From Streptomyces sp. M92 (lineage in GTDB: Bacteria > Actinomycetota > Actinomycetes > Streptomycetales > Streptomycetaceae): a DNA stretch of 64,000 nucleotides. Below are positions 1-10,525 of the stretch, piece after piece. The DNA lies in NCBI RefSeq assembly GCF_028473745.1, contig NZ_CP101137.1, positions 3,596,001 through 3,660,000 of the forward strand. Reading direction: 5' to 3'. Below the pieces are notes generated by a model. It searched no databases. It worked only from the letters and a program-made list of their open reading frames with translations, and was not told the origin of the DNA. Within the stretch, counting starts at the first letter, position 1. Each line of letters starts with the position of its first letter. Position numbers and translations under genes: made by a program.

Positions 1-364
1 TCAGGATCATCGCGTCGGCGAGCCCGCTGCCGGTGACGCGGCGCACCGCGTCGGGGCCCTCCTCACCGGTGAGCAGCAGGATGTCGTACCCGTGGGTGCG
101 CGCGGTGGTCGCGACCGCGACGGCGATCTCCATCATCACCGGCACGTACATGTCCGTGCGCAGGGGGATCATCAGCGCGATGATGTTCGACCTGCTGCTG
201 GCCAGGGCGCGGGCGCCGGCGTTCGGGTGGTAGCCGAGCTTCCGGATGCTCTCCTCGACCCGCTGGCGGGTGGTGGTGGAGATGGACCGCTTGCCGCTGA
301 GGACATAGCTCACCGTGCTCGCCGAGACTCCGGCGTGCTGGGCGACCTCGGCGAGGGTGACCAT
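1..364 (-). CDS. LacI-family transcriptional regulator, N-terminal part (cut by window edge)
   Basis: The first 121 codons are present, read leftward from an ATG at 364; the gene continues beyond the left edge. Residues 3-50 form a classic LacI helix-turn-helix: TLAEVAQHAGVSASTVSYVL, then a hinge-helix region containing the PNAGARALASS-type segment. From about residue 60 the periplasmic-binding-like effector domain begins (NIIALMIP). The family represses sugar-catabolic or uptake genes and releases DNA on binding a small ligand; the ligand cannot be told from this fragment. Two copies of a GAAGCGCTTC palindrome, the kind of CG-centred site LacI proteins bind, lie 17 and 106 bases upstream of the start, so autoregulation is likely. 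The gene faces away from the acyl-CoA dehydrogenase. Confidence 0.93.
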   Translation of the reverse strand, partial: MVTLAEVAQHAGVSASTVSYVLSGKRSISTTTRQRVEESIRKLGYHPNAGARALASSRSNIIALMIPLRTDMYVPVMMEIAVAVATTARTHGYDILLLTGEEGPDAVRRVTGSGLADAMIL

Positions 365-380
365 CCGGCTCTCCAAGTTT

Positions 381-395
381 GTGAAGCGCTTCGAC
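381..395. promoter_or_regulatory. Probable LacI-type operator, proximal copy
   Basis: GTGAAGCGCTTCGAC contains the 10-bp perfect palindrome GAAGCGCTTC with a central CG, the usual form of a LacI-family operator. It lies 17 bases upstream of the divergent LacI-family start codon. The assignment to this regulator is inferred from position. Confidence 0.6.
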
Positions 396-469
396 AGCGC
401 GCGAGACGGGCAACTTCGGGTGAGGGTGGATCGACAGTAACTCTACTGGAGGTGAGTGTCCATAGCTTC

Positions 470-485
470 GTCGAAGCGCTTCGAC
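470..485. promoter_or_regulatory. Probable LacI-type operator, distal copy
   Basis: GTCGAAGCGCTTCGAC is a perfect 16-bp palindrome sharing its core with the copy at 381-395. The two centres are about 90 bp apart, near whole helical turns, a spacing that would permit DNA looping. It sits between the regulator and the acyl-CoA dehydrogenase gene, so either promoter could be affected. Confidence 0.65.
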
Positions 486-695
486 ACCCTTCTTTTCCGC
501 TGGCCCCTCCCCGGTCCTGTCGGCCGAACGGCCGCACGAAGGGTGGTGGGTCCGTCCGGGATCGGGTACATACGATCGGGTAGCACCGACTAGTAACGTA
601 CGTCCGCAAGTTCGCGCATCACGCATCGTGTCGATCTTCGCGGGGGTACGGTCCCGTACGGTCCCCCGATGCCGATTCGCGGCGAGGTGAGCCTC

Positions 696-2651
696 ATGTC
701 CGCCCCCATCACCCCCTCCTCCCGACCCACCGTCACCGAACGTGAGGCCCGCCAGGTCGCGGAGGCGGCCCGCGAACAGGACTGGCGCAAGCCGAGCTTC
801 GCCAAGGAGCTCTTCCTCGGCCGCTTCCGTCTCGACCTCATCCACCCCCACCCGCTCCCCGCCGACGAGGACGTCCAGCGCGGCGAGGAGTTCCTCGCCA
901 AGCTGCGCGACTTCTGCGAGACGAAGATCGACGGGGCCGTGATCGAGCGCGACGCCCGCATCCCGGACGACGTGATCACCGGGCTGAAGGAGCTGGGCGC
1001 CCTCGGCATGAAGATCGACACCAAGTACGGCGGTCTCGGCCTGACCCAGGTCTACTACAACAAGGCCCTCGCCCTGGTCGGATCCGCGAACCCGGCGATC
1101 GGCGCGCTGCTCTCCGCCCACCAGTCGATCGGCGTTCCGCAGCCGCTGAAGATGTTCGGCACGCGGGAGCAGAAGGAGACGTTCCTGCCGCGCTGCGCCC
1201 GCACCGACATCTCGGCCTTCCTGCTCACCGAGCCGGACGTCGGCTCCGACCCGGCACGGCTGGCGACCACCGCCGTGCGGGACGGCGACGACTACGTCCT
1301 CGACGGCGTGAAACTCTGGACCACCAACGGCGTGGTCGCCGACCTGCTCGTCGTCATGGCCCGCGTACCGAAGTCCGAGGACGGGACGGGCGGCAAGGGC
1401 GGCATCACCGCCTTCGTCGTGGAAGCCGCCTCCGAAGGCATCACGGTCGAGAACCGCAACGCCTTCATGGGCCTGCGCGGCCTGGAGAACGGCGTCACCC
1501 GCTTCCACCGGGTCCGGGTACCCGCCGCCAACCGCATCGGCCCGGAGGGCGCCGGCCTCAAGATCGCCCTCACCACCCTCAACACCGGCCGTCTCTCCCT
1601 GCCCGCCATGTGCGTCGGCGCCGGCAAGTGGTGCCTGAAGATCGCCCGCGAATGGTCGGCGGTGCGCGAGCAGTGGGGCAGGCCGGTCGCCCTGCACGAG
1701 GCGGTCGGCTCGAAGATCTCCTTCATCGCGGCGACCACCTTCGCCCTGGAAGCCGTCCTCGACCTGTCCTCCCAGATGGCCGACGAGGACCGCAACGACA
1801 TCCGCATCGAGGCCGCCCTCGCCAAGCTCTACGGCTCGGAGATGGCTTGCCTCATGGCCGACGAGCTGGTCCAGATCCGCGGCGGCCGCGGCTTCGAGAC
1901 CGCGGCCTCCCTCGAAGCCCGCGGCGAGCGCGCGGTCCCCGCCGAGCAGCTCCTGCGCGACCTGCGGATCAACCGCATCTTCGAGGGCTCCACCGAGATC
2001 ATGCACCTGCTGATCGCGCGCGAGGCCGTCGACGCCCACCTCTCGGTCGCCGGGGACCTGATCGACCCCGACAAGACCCTGACCGACAAGGCGAAGGCGG
2101 GCGCGCAGGCCGGCGTCTTCTACGCCAAGTGGCTGCCGAAGCTCGTCGCCGGACCGGGACAGCTCCCGCGCTCCTACGCCGACTTCCACCCGTCCGGCCA
2201 CCGTGACCTCTCCGGACACCTGCGCTACGTCGAACGCACCGCCCGCAAGCTCGCCCGCTCCACCTTCTACGCCATGTCCCGCTGGCAGGGCCGGATGGAG
2301 ACCAAGCAGGGCTTCCTGGGCCGCGTCGTCGACATCGGCGCGGAACTCTTCGCGATGAGCGCCGCCTGCGTCCGCGCCGAGCACCTGCGCGCCGAGGGCG
2401 GCCACGGCCGCGAGGCCTACCAGCTCGCCGACGCCTTCTGCCACCAGTCCCGCATCCGGGTCGAGGAACTCTTCGGCCGGCTGTGGACCAACACCGACGA
2501 CCTCGACCGCAAGGTCGTCAAGGGTGTGCTGGGCGGTGCCTACGAGTGGCTGGAACAGGGAGTCGTCGACCCGTCGGGCGACGGCCCGTGGATCGCGGAC
2601 GCCGCGCCCGGCCCGAGCACCAGGGAGAACGTCCGCCGGCCCATCGGCTGA
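696..2651 (+). CDS. Acyl-CoA dehydrogenase (large, VLCAD-like)
   Basis: A 651-residue flavoenzyme of the acyl-CoA dehydrogenase family, which oxidises acyl-CoA to trans-2-enoyl-CoA with FAD and passes electrons to ETF. The N-terminal helical domain, the beta domain (LLTEPDVGSDPARLATTA, then WTTNG) and the C-terminal helical domain (QIRGGRGFE) appear in order. The catalytic base is expected at Glu430 in IFEGSTEIM. About 200 residues follow the usual dehydrogenase core, as in VLCAD/ACAD9-type long enzymes rather than 380-residue short/medium-chain ones. I chose ATG 696 because GGCGAGGTGA precedes it; an in-frame ATG at 669 would add nine residues without a good ribosome binding site. Substrate chain length is inferred from architecture only. 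Confidence 0.92.
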   Translation: MSAPITPSSRPTVTEREARQVAEAAREQDWRKPSFAKELFLGRFRLDLIHPHPLPADEDVQRGEEFLAKLRDFCETKIDGAVIERDARIPDDVITGLKELGALGMKIDTKYGGLGLTQVYYNKALALVGSANPAIGALLSAHQSIGVPQPLKMFGTREQKETFLPRCARTDISAFLLTEPDVGSDPARLATTAVRDGDDYVLDGVKLWTTNGVVADLLVVMARVPKSEDGTGGKGGITAFVVEAASEGITVENRNAFMGLRGLENGVTRFHRVRVPAANRIGPEGAGLKIALTTLNTGRLSLPAMCVGAGKWCLKIAREWSAVREQWGRPVALHEAVGSKISFIAATTFALEAVLDLSSQMADEDRNDIRIEAALAKLYGSEMACLMADELVQIRGGRGFETAASLEARGERAVPAEQLLRDLRINRIFEGSTEIMHLLIAREAVDAHLSVAGDLIDPDKTLTDKAKAGAQAGVFYAKWLPKLVAGPGQLPRSYADFHPSGHRDLSGHLRYVERTARKLARSTFYAMSRWQGRMETKQGFLGRVVDIGAELFAMSAACVRAEHLRAEGGHGREAYQLADAFCHQSRIRVEELFGRLWTNTDDLDRKVVKGVLGGAYEWLEQGVVDPSGDGPWIADAAPGPSTRENVRRPIG

Positions 2652-3057
2652 GCCCGACCGTTCCTCCGGGTGTCTCCCGCCCGTGACGGGCGGCTCCGGG
2701 CGCCCCGCCCCGGCGCGCGGCCCGCCGGTCCGGTCGGCCTCGCCGGGCCGATCGGCGGACGGCGAGTCCGCTCTCGCCTCCGCCGGCGGTGGCGGGCCAT
2801 GTCCCGTTCGGCGGGCCGGGCCAGGACGCGTCCCCGCCCCGCTGCCGGGCGCCCCCGGCCGCCGTCCCGGGCTCGCCCCGCCCCGCCGTCCGTGCACGAC
2901 CACCCGCCACCCGGCCCCACCGGCCCTCCCCGTACCCGGCCTCGGCACCCCCGCCGACACAGCCGGACATGGTCCCGAACCCCGCCCCGGGAGCCCGCGA
3001 CACCCGACCGAGGGACGCGCTGTCCTCGCGGAGGGCCGTTGCGGCCACAATGGGGGA
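2652..3057. other. Intergenic region before dxr
   Basis: About 400 bases of very GC-rich sequence without a credible gene. Apart from the hairpin at 2677-2693 and the start region of dxr I see no recognisable element. Confidence 0.5.
2677..2693 (+). terminator. Hairpin downstream of acyl-CoA dehydrogenase
   Basis: CCGCCCG and CGGGCGG form a perfect 7-bp stem with a 3-base loop, 25 bases after the stop codon. There is no U-tract, as is common in Streptomyces. Confidence 0.45.
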
Positions 3058-4314
3058 ATGAGCGACAGTCCAGCCCCCCTCGCCGACCCCCACCTCGTGT
3101 ACGACCCGGTGGCGGGCGACGGCCCGAAGGACGTGGTGATCCTCGGGTCCACCGGGTCGATCGGGACCCAGGCCATCGACCTCGTGCTGCGCAACCCGGA
3201 CCGCTTCCGGGTCACCGCGCTGTCCGCCAACGGCGGCCGGGTCGCCCTCCTCGCCGAGCAGGCGTACCGGCTGAAGGCAAGGACCGTCGCCGTCGCCCGC
3301 GAGGACGCCGTACCGGCGCTGCGGGAAGCCCTGCGGGCGCGGTACGGCGGTGGGGAGCCGCTCCCCGAGATCATCGCGGGACCGGAGGCGGCCACCCACG
3401 TCGCCGCCTCCGACTGCCACACCGTCCTCAACGGCATCACCGGCTCCATCGGTCTCGCCCCGACCCTCGCCGCCCTGGAAGCTGGCCGCACCCTCGCGCT
3501 CGCCAACAAGGAATCGCTCATCGTGGGCGGCCCGCTGGTCAAGGCCCTCGCCAAGCCGGGGCAGATCATCCCGGTCGACTCCGAGCACGCCGCCCTCTTC
3601 CAGGCGCTCGCCGCCGGCACCCGCGCCGACGTGCGCAAGCTGGTCGTCACCGCCTCCGGCGGCCCCTTCCGCGGGCGTACGAAGGAGCAGCTCGCGAGCG
3701 TCACCGTCGAGGACGCCCTCGCCCACCCCACCTGGGCCATGGGCCCGGTGATCACGATCAACTCCGCCACCCTCGTCAACAAGGGCCTGGAGGTGATCGA
3801 GGCCCACCTCCTCTACGACATTCCCTTCGACCGCATTGAGGTGGTCGTGCACCCGCAGTCGTATGTCCACTCGATGGTCGAGTACACGGACGGTTCGACG
3901 ATGGCCCACGCCACGCCCCCCGACATGGGCGGACCCATCGCCGTGGGCCTCGGCTGGCCCGAACGCATCCCCGACGCCGCGCCCGCCTTCGACTGGAGCA
4001 AGGCCTCGACGTGGGAGTTCTTCCCGCTCGACGACGAGGCCTTCCCGTCGGTGAACCTGGCCCGGCACGTCGGGCAGCTCGCGGGCACGGCCCCGGCGGT
4101 GTTCAATGCCGCCAACGAGGAGTGCGTCGAGGCGTTCCGCTCCGGCGCGCTGCCGTTCCTCGGGATCATGGAGACCGTCACGCGAGTGGTCGAGGAACAC
4201 GGCACCCCGCGTGCGGGAACCTCGCTCACCGTCCCGGACGTCCTCGAAGCGGAGACCTGGGCACGCGCCCGGGCCCGGCAACTGGCGGCACAGACGGCGG
4301 AGGCCCGTGCATGA
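3058..4314 (+). CDS. dxr: 1-deoxy-D-xylulose 5-phosphate reductoisomerase
   Basis: A 418-residue enzyme that converts 1-deoxy-D-xylulose 5-phosphate to 2-C-methyl-D-erythritol 4-phosphate with NADPH and a divalent metal, the first committed step of the MEP isoprenoid pathway. Diagnostic motifs are GSTGSIGTQ for the nucleotide fold near residue 30, [23 protein letters not shown] at the metal/active site, ASGGPFRG, and [20 protein letters not shown]. The start is ATG 3058, giving a normal family length with a short extra N-terminal tail. Its stop overlaps the start of the downstream intramembrane protease by four bases (ATGA), implying translational coupling. ispG, a later enzyme of the same pathway, follows that gene. 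Confidence 0.97.
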   Translation: MSDSPAPLADPHLVYDPVAGDGPKDVVILGSTGSIGTQAIDLVLRNPDRFRVTALSANGGRVALLAEQAYRLKARTVAVAREDAVPALREALRARYGGGEPLPEIIAGPEAATHVAASDCHTVLNGITGSIGLAPTLAALEAGRTLALANKESLIVGGPLVKALAKPGQIIPVDSEHAALFQALAAGTRADVRKLVVTASGGPFRGRTKEQLASVTVEDALAHPTWAMGPVITINSATLVNKGLEVIEAHLLYDIPFDRIEVVVHPQSYVHSMVEYTDGSTMAHATPPDMGGPIAVGLGWPERIPDAAPAFDWSKASTWEFFPLDDEAFPSVNLARHVGQLAGTAPAVFNAANEECVEAFRSGALPFLGIMETVTRVVEEHGTPRAGTSLTVPDVLEAETWARARARQLAAQTAEARA

Positions 4315-5615
4315 CGACCCTGATGTTCATCCTCGGCATAGTCGTCTTCGCGGTCGGCCTGCTGTTCTCCATCGCCTGGCACGAGCTGGGGCACCTGTCC
4401 ACGGCCAAGATGTTCGGCATCCGCGTGCCGCAGTACATGGTCGGCTTCGGCCCGACGCTCTTCTCGCGGAAAAAGGGCGAGACCGAGTACGGCGTCAAGG
4501 CCATCCCCTTCGGCGGCTACATCCGCATGATCGGCATGTTCCCGCCCGGCGCCGACGGCCGCATGGAGGCCCGCTCCACCTCGCCCTGGCGCGGCATGAT
4601 CGAGGACGCCCGCTCGGCCGCCTTCGAGGAACTGCAGCCGGGTGACGAGAAGCGCCTGTTCTACACGCGCAAGCCGTGGAAGCGCGTCATCGTCATGTTC
4701 GCCGGCCCGTTCATGAACCTCATCCTCGCGGTCGTGCTCTTCCTGACCGTCCTGATGGGCTTCGGCATCTCCCAGCAGACCACCACCGTCGGCTCGGTCT
4801 CCCAGTGCGTCATCTCGCAGAGCGAGAACCGGGACGACTGCACCAAGTCCGACCCGGCCTCCCCGGCCGCCGCGGCCGGCCTGCGCGCGGGTGACAAGAT
4901 CGTCGCGTTCGACGGCGTACGGACCGACGACTGGGACCGGCTGTCCAACATGATCCGCGCCAACCCCGGCGAGAAGGTGCCGGTCGTGGTCGAGCGGGAC
5001 GGCCGGGAGACGACCCTGCACGCGACCATCGCCACCAACCAGGTCGCCAAGAAGGACTCCAACGGCCAGATCGTCGAGGGCGAGTACGTCACCGCCGGCT
5101 TCCTCGGCTTCAGCGCCGCCACCGGCGTGGTAAAACAGGACTTCGGCCAGTCCGTGACCTGGATGGGCGACCGGATCGGCGACGCCGTCGACTCCCTCGC
5201 CGCCCTGCCCTCCAAGATCCCCGCCCTGTGGGACGCGGCCTTCGGCGACGGCCCCCGCGAGGCCGACTCCCCGATGGGCGTCGTCGGCGCCGCCCGCGTC
5301 GGCGGCGAGATCGCCACCCTCGACATCCCGCCCACCCAGCAGCTGGCGATGTTCGTCATGCTGGTGGCCGGCTTCAACCTCTCCCTGTTCCTCTTCAACA
5401 TGCTCCCGCTGCTGCCGCTCGACGGCGGCCACATCGCGGGCGCCCTGTGGGAGTCGCTGCGCCGCAACGCGGCGAAGGTGCTGCGCCGCCCGGACCCGGG
5501 ACCCTTCGACGTGGCGAAGCTGATGCCGGTGGCCTACGTGGTGGCGGGCGTCTTCGTCTGCTTCACGCTGCTCGTCCTGGTGGCGGACGTCGTCAATCCG
5601 GTACGGATCAGCTGA
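4311..5615 (+). CDS. Site-2 intramembrane zinc metalloprotease, RseP/Rip1-like
   Basis: A 434-residue membrane protease of the S2P (M50) family, which cuts anti-sigma factors and other single-span proteins within the membrane. HELGH at residues 24-28 in the first membrane helix supplies two zinc ligands and the catalytic Glu; the third ligand is expected at Asp371 in LLPLDGGH near the C terminus. A PDZ domain occupies about 180-245 ([15 protein letters not shown]). The gene starts inside the dxr stop codon and lies upstream of ispG, a neighbourhood that is also known for Mycobacterium rip1. The actual substrate in this organism is not shown by the sequence; an anti-sigma factor is the family expectation. 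Confidence 0.93.
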   Translation: MTTLMFILGIVVFAVGLLFSIAWHELGHLSTAKMFGIRVPQYMVGFGPTLFSRKKGETEYGVKAIPFGGYIRMIGMFPPGADGRMEARSTSPWRGMIEDARSAAFEELQPGDEKRLFYTRKPWKRVIVMFAGPFMNLILAVVLFLTVLMGFGISQQTTTVGSVSQCVISQSENRDDCTKSDPASPAAAAGLRAGDKIVAFDGVRTDDWDRLSNMIRANPGEKVPVVVERDGRETTLHATIATNQVAKKDSNGQIVEGEYVTAGFLGFSAATGVVKQDFGQSVTWMGDRIGDAVDSLAALPSKIPALWDAAFGDGPREADSPMGVVGAARVGGEIATLDIPPTQQLAMFVMLVAGFNLSLFLFNMLPLLPLDGGHIAGALWESLRRNAAKVLRRPDPGPFDVAKLMPVAYVVAGVFVCFTLLVLVADVVNPVRIS

Positions 5616-5840
5616 CATCCGTGCGAACCGGACCATTCACATGGTCCGACGAGAAGCCCGATCCGGAGAGCATGTCCCTCCGGACCGGGCCTCAAGCCGG
5701 TCGTACGGCAGATGGACGCCAAAGGGTGCATCTCCCGTACGCCGTGTGCCGGACGTTCATGTCCGTGCCGTAATCTCGAATGCCGGAGCCCGCCGCTGAC
5801 GGGACCGGACCTTGATCCACGACTTGGGGTTGCACAGCAG

Positions 5841-6998
<1,158 letters not shown>

Positions 6999-7012
6999 GC
7001 CACCTGCGCTCC

Positions 7013-7041
7013 TGCCGCGTCGCCCGGCGGGCGGCGCGGCA
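7013..7041 (+). terminator. Terminator hairpin after ispG
   Basis: A 12-bp stem with one mismatch and a 5-base loop (arms 7013-7024 and 7030-7041) begins 14 bases after the ispG stop codon. Confidence 0.6.
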
Positions 7042-7097
7042 TATTCGTGGCAGGTACAGTGCGGAGACCAGCAGATCTCAGGGTGAGGCCCCCGCAC

Positions 7098-7946
7098 GTG
7101 TTGACGCAGACCACCTCCCGCGTGCTCGAACCGAGCGACCTGGACGCCGCGCTCGCCGTCCTCGACCGCGAGCCGGTCGCCAACGCCTTCGTGACCGCCC
7201 GCGTGCAGATCGCGGGCCTCGACCCGTGGCGCCTGGGCGGCGAGATGTGGGGCTGGTACGAGCACGGCATGCTGACGTCCCTGTGCTATGCGGGCGCCAA
7301 CCTCGTCCCCATCTGCGCCACCCCGCGCGCCGTCCGCGCCTTCGCCGACCGCGCCCGCCGGGCCGGCCGCCGCTGCTCCTCCATCGTCGGCCCCGCCGAC
7401 ACCACCGCCCAGCTCTGGCGACTCCTCGAACCGGGCTGGGGCCCCGCCCGCGAGGTCCGCACCCGCCAGCCCCTCATGGTCACCGACCACCTCCCCGCCG
7501 ACATAGCCCCCGACCCCTACGTCCGCCGCGTCCGCAAGGACGAGATGGAGCGGATCATGCCGGCCTGCGTGGCGATGTTCACCGAGGAGGTCGGCATCTC
7601 CCCACTGGCCGGCGACGGCGGCCTGCTCTACCAGGCCAGGGTCGCCGAACTGGTCGGTTCCGGCCGCTCCTTCGCCCGCTTCGACGCCGACGGCAAGGTC
7701 GTCTTCAAGGCCGAGATCGGCGCCGCCACCGACCGCGCCTGCCAGATCCAGGGCGTGTGGGTGGCCCCCGAATACCGGGGCAAGGGCTTCGCCGCCCCCG
7801 GCATGGCGGCGGTCCTGCGCTACGCCCTCGCGGACGTCGCCCCGGTCGTCAGCCTCTACGTCAACGACTTCAACACGGCGGCCCGGCGCACGTACCAGCG
7901 GGTCGGCTTCCAGGAGGTCGGCGCCTTCATGAGCGTGCTCTTCTGA
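7098..7946 (+). CDS. GNAT-family N-acetyltransferase with N-terminal DUF4081 domain
   Basis: A 282-residue protein. The first ~110 residues match the DUF4081 type (AFVTARVQIAGLDPWRLGG, then GEMWGWY), a domain found in front of acetyltransferases in actinobacteria. The C-terminal half is a GNAT fold: IQGVWVAPEYRGKGFAAPGM near residue 220 contains the acetyl-CoA pyrophosphate-binding R/Q-x-x-G-x-G/A motif. It transfers an acetyl group from acetyl-CoA to an unknown amine. I placed the start at GTG 7098, with GGGTGAGG upstream; an earlier GTG at 7047 would overlap the end of the ispG terminator region. It is followed by a second, unrelated GNAT gene 71 bases on. Confidence 0.85.
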   Translation: MLTQTTSRVLEPSDLDAALAVLDREPVANAFVTARVQIAGLDPWRLGGEMWGWYEHGMLTSLCYAGANLVPICATPRAVRAFADRARRAGRRCSSIVGPADTTAQLWRLLEPGWGPAREVRTRQPLMVTDHLPADIAPDPYVRRVRKDEMERIMPACVAMFTEEVGISPLAGDGGLLYQARVAELVGSGRSFARFDADGKVVFKAEIGAATDRACQIQGVWVAPEYRGKGFAAPGMAAVLRYALADVAPVVSLYVNDFNTAARRTYQRVGFQEVGAFMSVLF

Positions 7947-8017
7947 GACCCGCCCGACCGGTACCCGAACGACAGCCGCACCCCTGCCCCGACCAGCGAA
8001 GCGCTAGGCTCCCGCAC

Positions 8018-8548
8018 ATGGACGTCGTGATCGGCCCACTGGACCTCTCCGCCCACGTCGACGAGGCCCTGGCCGTCCAGGCCGTCGCGTTCGGCCTCGG
8101 CCCCGACGAGGTCGCCGTCCGCCGCCAGATCGTCCTGCGCCACATGACCTACCCCGGCGCCCGGGCCCTCGGCGCCACCGTCGGCGGCGCCCTGGTCGGC
8201 TTCGTCTACGGCATGCCCAACGACCGCTCCCACTGGTGGTCCACCGTCGTCGAGCCCTACCTCCGTGCCCAGGGCAACGACTCCTGGCTCGACGACTCCT
8301 TCGTCATCACCGAACTCCACGTCCACCCGGCCCACCAGAACCGCGGCCTGGGCCGCTCCCTGATCACCACGATCACCGACGACGCCGTCCAGCCCCGGTC
8401 GATCCTCTCCGCGATCGACCGGGACAGCCCCGCCCGCGGGCTCTACCACTCCCTCGGCTACCAGGACCTCGCCCGCCAGGTCCTCTTCCCCAGCGCCCCC
8501 AAGCCGTACGCGGTGATGGGCGCCCCGCTGCCGCTCCGCAGGCCATAA
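8018..8548 (+). CDS. GNAT-family N-acetyltransferase
   Basis: A 176-residue single-domain acetyltransferase. Motif A, the acetyl-CoA binding site, is seen at residues 107-114 (QNRGLGRS), preceded by beta strand ITELHVHP. The C-terminal SPARGLYHSLGYQDL is the usual GNAT strand-helix ending. The natural substrate cannot be named. The start at ATG 8018 gives a complete fold. It lies between the DUF4081 acetyltransferase and proS on the same strand; 73 bases separate it from proS, and no strong terminator is seen between them, so cotranscription is possible. Confidence 0.88.
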   Translation: MDVVIGPLDLSAHVDEALAVQAVAFGLGPDEVAVRRQIVLRHMTYPGARALGATVGGALVGFVYGMPNDRSHWWSTVVEPYLRAQGNDSWLDDSFVITELHVHPAHQNRGLGRSLITTITDDAVQPRSILSAIDRDSPARGLYHSLGYQDLARQVLFPSAPKPYAVMGAPLPLRRP

Positions 8549-8621
8549 CCGATTTCCACCGCACGGGACCCCCCGGCTAACCTCCTAGCACCACCCTTAC
8601 GCAGCAGGAGACACGAGAACC

Positions 8622-10325
8622 ATGGCCAACGCACCGGTCCAGCGCATGTCGAAGTTGATGGCGAAGACGCTGCGCGACGACCCGGCGGACGCCGAGGTCC
8701 TCAGCCACAAGCTGCTGGTCCGCGCCGGCTACGTGCGCCGCACCGCCGCCGGCCTGTGGAGCTGGCTGCCGCTCGGCAAGAAGGTCCTCGGCAACATCGA
8801 GCGCATCGTCCGCGAGGAGATGGACGCCATCGGCGCCCAGGAGGTCCAGCTCCCCGCCCTGCTGCCGCGCGAGCCCTACGAGGCCACCGGCCGCTGGGAC
8901 GAGTACGGCCCCGAACTCTTCCGCCTCCAGGACCGCAAGGGTGGCGACTACCTCCTCGGCCCCACCCACGAGGAGATCTTCACCCTCCTGGTGAAGGACC
9001 AGGCGTCCTCCTACAAGGACCTGCCGGTCATCCTCTACCAGATCCAGAACAAGTACCGCGACGAGGCCCGCCCCCGGGCCGGCATCCTGCGCGGCCGCGA
9101 GTTCCTGATGAAGGACTCCTACTCCTTCGACGTCGCCGACGAGGGCCTCGCCGAGTCCTACGCCCTGCACCGCGCCGCCTACCAGCGCGTCTTCGAGCGC
9201 CTGGGTCTCGACTACCGCATCTGCGCGGCGACGGCCGGCGCGATGGGCGGCTCCAAGTCCGAGGAGTTCCTGGCCCCCGCCGAGGCCGGCGAGGACACCT
9301 TCGCGGACTGCCCGAACTGCGACTTCGCCGCCAACACCGAGGCGATCTCCTACGCGCTCAGCCCCGTCGACGCGGCCGGGGTGCCCGCCGCCGAGGACAT
9401 CCCCACCCCCGACACCCCCACCATCGAGACCCTGGCCGCCTCCCTCGGCGTAGAGGCCTCCGCGACCCTCAAGAACCTCCTCGTCAAGGTGGACGGCGAG
9501 ATCGTCGCGGTCGGCGTCCCCGGCGACCGCGAGGTCGACATGGACAAGGTCGAGGCCCACTTCGCCCCGGCCGCCGTCGAACTGGTCACCGCCGAGGACT
9601 TCGTCGGCCGCCCCGACCTGGTCCGCGGCTACGTCGGCCCGCAGGGCCTGGGCGACAAGGTCAAGTACATCGCCGACCCCCGCGTCGCGCCCGGCACCGC
9701 GTGGATCACCGGCGCAAACAAGGAGCACACGCACGCCAAGAACGTGGTGGCGGGCCGCGACTTCGAGGTCGACGCGTACGTCGACGTCGTGGTCGTCCGC
9801 GAGGGCGACCCCTGCCCGAAGTGCGGCACCGGCCTCAAGCTGGACCGCGCCATCGAGATCGGCCACATCTTCCAGCTGGGCCGCAAGTACACCGACGCCC
9901 TCAAGCTCGACGTCCTCGGCCAGAACGGCAAGCCGGCCCGCGTCACCATGGGCTCCTACGGCATCGGCGTCTCCCGCGCGGTGGCCGCCCTCGCCGAGCA
10001 GCACGCCGACGAGAAGGGCCTCGTCTGGTCCAAGGAGGTCGCCCCGGCCGACGTGCACGTCGTCGCCGCCGGCAAGGCCTTGCAGACCGAACTGGCCCTG
10101 GAGGTCTCCGACAAGCTGGCCGCCGCAGGCGTCCGCGTCCTGGTGGACGACCGCGCGGGTGTCTCCCCGGGCGTCAAGTTCACCGACGCCGAACTCATCG
10201 GCGTCCCGCAGATCCTGGTCGCCGGCCGCCGTTCCGCGGAAGGCGTGGTCGAACTGAAGGACCGCCGCACGGGCGAGCGCGAGGAAGTGACGGTCGAGGA
10301 GGCCATCACCCGCCTCACCGCCTGA
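8622..10325 (+). CDS. proS: Prolyl-tRNA synthetase (bacterial type with editing domain)
   Basis: A 567-residue class II aminoacyl-tRNA synthetase that charges tRNA-Pro and hydrolyses mischarged Ala-tRNA-Pro. Motif 2 is visible around residue 145 ([21 protein letters not shown] region), motif 3 as [17 protein letters not shown] near 445-460, followed by the C-terminal anticodon-binding domain. The stretch between about 225 and 405 is the YbaK-like editing insertion typical of bacterial ProRS (length about 565-575). An AGGAGA ribosome binding site stands 12 bases before ATG 8622. A hairpin terminator follows 11 bases after the stop. Confidence 0.97.
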   Translation: MANAPVQRMSKLMAKTLRDDPADAEVLSHKLLVRAGYVRRTAAGLWSWLPLGKKVLGNIERIVREEMDAIGAQEVQLPALLPREPYEATGRWDEYGPELFRLQDRKGGDYLLGPTHEEIFTLLVKDQASSYKDLPVILYQIQNKYRDEARPRAGILRGREFLMKDSYSFDVADEGLAESYALHRAAYQRVFERLGLDYRICAATAGAMGGSKSEEFLAPAEAGEDTFADCPNCDFAANTEAISYALSPVDAAGVPAAEDIPTPDTPTIETLAASLGVEASATLKNLLVKVDGEIVAVGVPGDREVDMDKVEAHFAPAAVELVTAEDFVGRPDLVRGYVGPQGLGDKVKYIADPRVAPGTAWITGANKEHTHAKNVVAGRDFEVDAYVDVVVVREGDPCPKCGTGLKLDRAIEIGHIFQLGRKYTDALKLDVLGQNGKPARVTMGSYGIGVSRAVAALAEQHADEKGLVWSKEVAPADVHVVAAGKALQTELALEVSDKLAAAGVRVLVDDRAGVSPGVKFTDAELIGVPQILVAGRRSAEGVVELKDRRTGEREEVTVEEAITRLTA

Positions 10326-10336
10326 CGGTGCGGGGT

Positions 10337-10365
10337 TGGGCCCTGGACCCGGCGTTCAGGGCCCA
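10337..10365 (+). terminator. Terminator hairpin after proS
   Basis: TGGGCCCTG at 10337-10345 pairs perfectly with CAGGGCCCA at 10357-10365, an 11-base loop between, 11 bases after the proS stop codon. Confidence 0.6.
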
Positions 10366-10389
10366 CCCGGCGCGGGTGTGGCCGTCGGG

Positions 10390-10430
10390 GTGGGTGTCGC
10401 CGCCCGGCGTGGGTGTCGCCGCCCGGCGTG
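10390..10430. repeat. 19-bp tandem repeat, two copies plus a start of a third
   Basis: GTGGGTGTCGCCGCCCGGC occurs at 10390-10408 and again at 10409-10427, with GTGG beginning a third copy. It lies in the convergent gap between proS and the phosphotransferase-like gene and has no evident function. Confidence 0.8.
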
Positions 10431-10435
10431 GCGGG

Positions 10436-10525
10436 GTGCCTCCCCCACTCTCGGCTTAGTCGAGCGGGGGACCCCCATTGCCCTGGGGGGCGCCTCCCAG
10501 GCCGTTCAGGCACTGGGGGAGGCAC
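10436..10525. repeat. Long imperfect inverted repeat, Streptomyces intergenic palindrome type
   Basis: The outer arms GTGCCTCCCCCACT (10436-10449) and ACTGGGGGAGGCAC (10512-10525) pair with one mismatch. Inner complementary blocks around 10441-10500 (CTCCCCCACTCTCGGC, CGAGCGGGGG, ACCCCCATTG, CCTGGGGGG) can form further stems. The GCCTCCCCCACTCTCGGCTT block resembles a palindromic sequence seen scattered through Streptomyces intergenic regions, from memory. It may act as a bidirectional terminator between the convergent genes. Confidence 0.65.

Larger units (their letters stand above)
365..695. other. Intergenic region between LacI regulator and acyl-CoA dehydrogenase
   Basis: No gene is seen. 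The region holds the two palindromic operators and, at 646-665, two adjacent copies of GTACGGTCCC about 30 bases ahead of the acyl-CoA dehydrogenase start. Promoters for both flanking genes must lie here, but I cannot place -10/-35 boxes with confidence. Confidence 0.6.

Noticed and set aside
63..3782. A 1239-residue minus-strand open frame, and other very long antisense frames (for example 3813-5636 minus, 16598-18484 minus, 22283-25792 minus)
   Set aside because: They lie opposite well-identified genes, have no family motifs and show the composition expected of antisense frames in high-GC DNA, where stop codons are rare.
5662..5684. TCCGGAG...CTCCGGA hairpin after the site-2 protease gene
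   Set aside because: Only a 7-bp stem with an unremarkable loop, far from convincing as a terminator in DNA this GC-rich.
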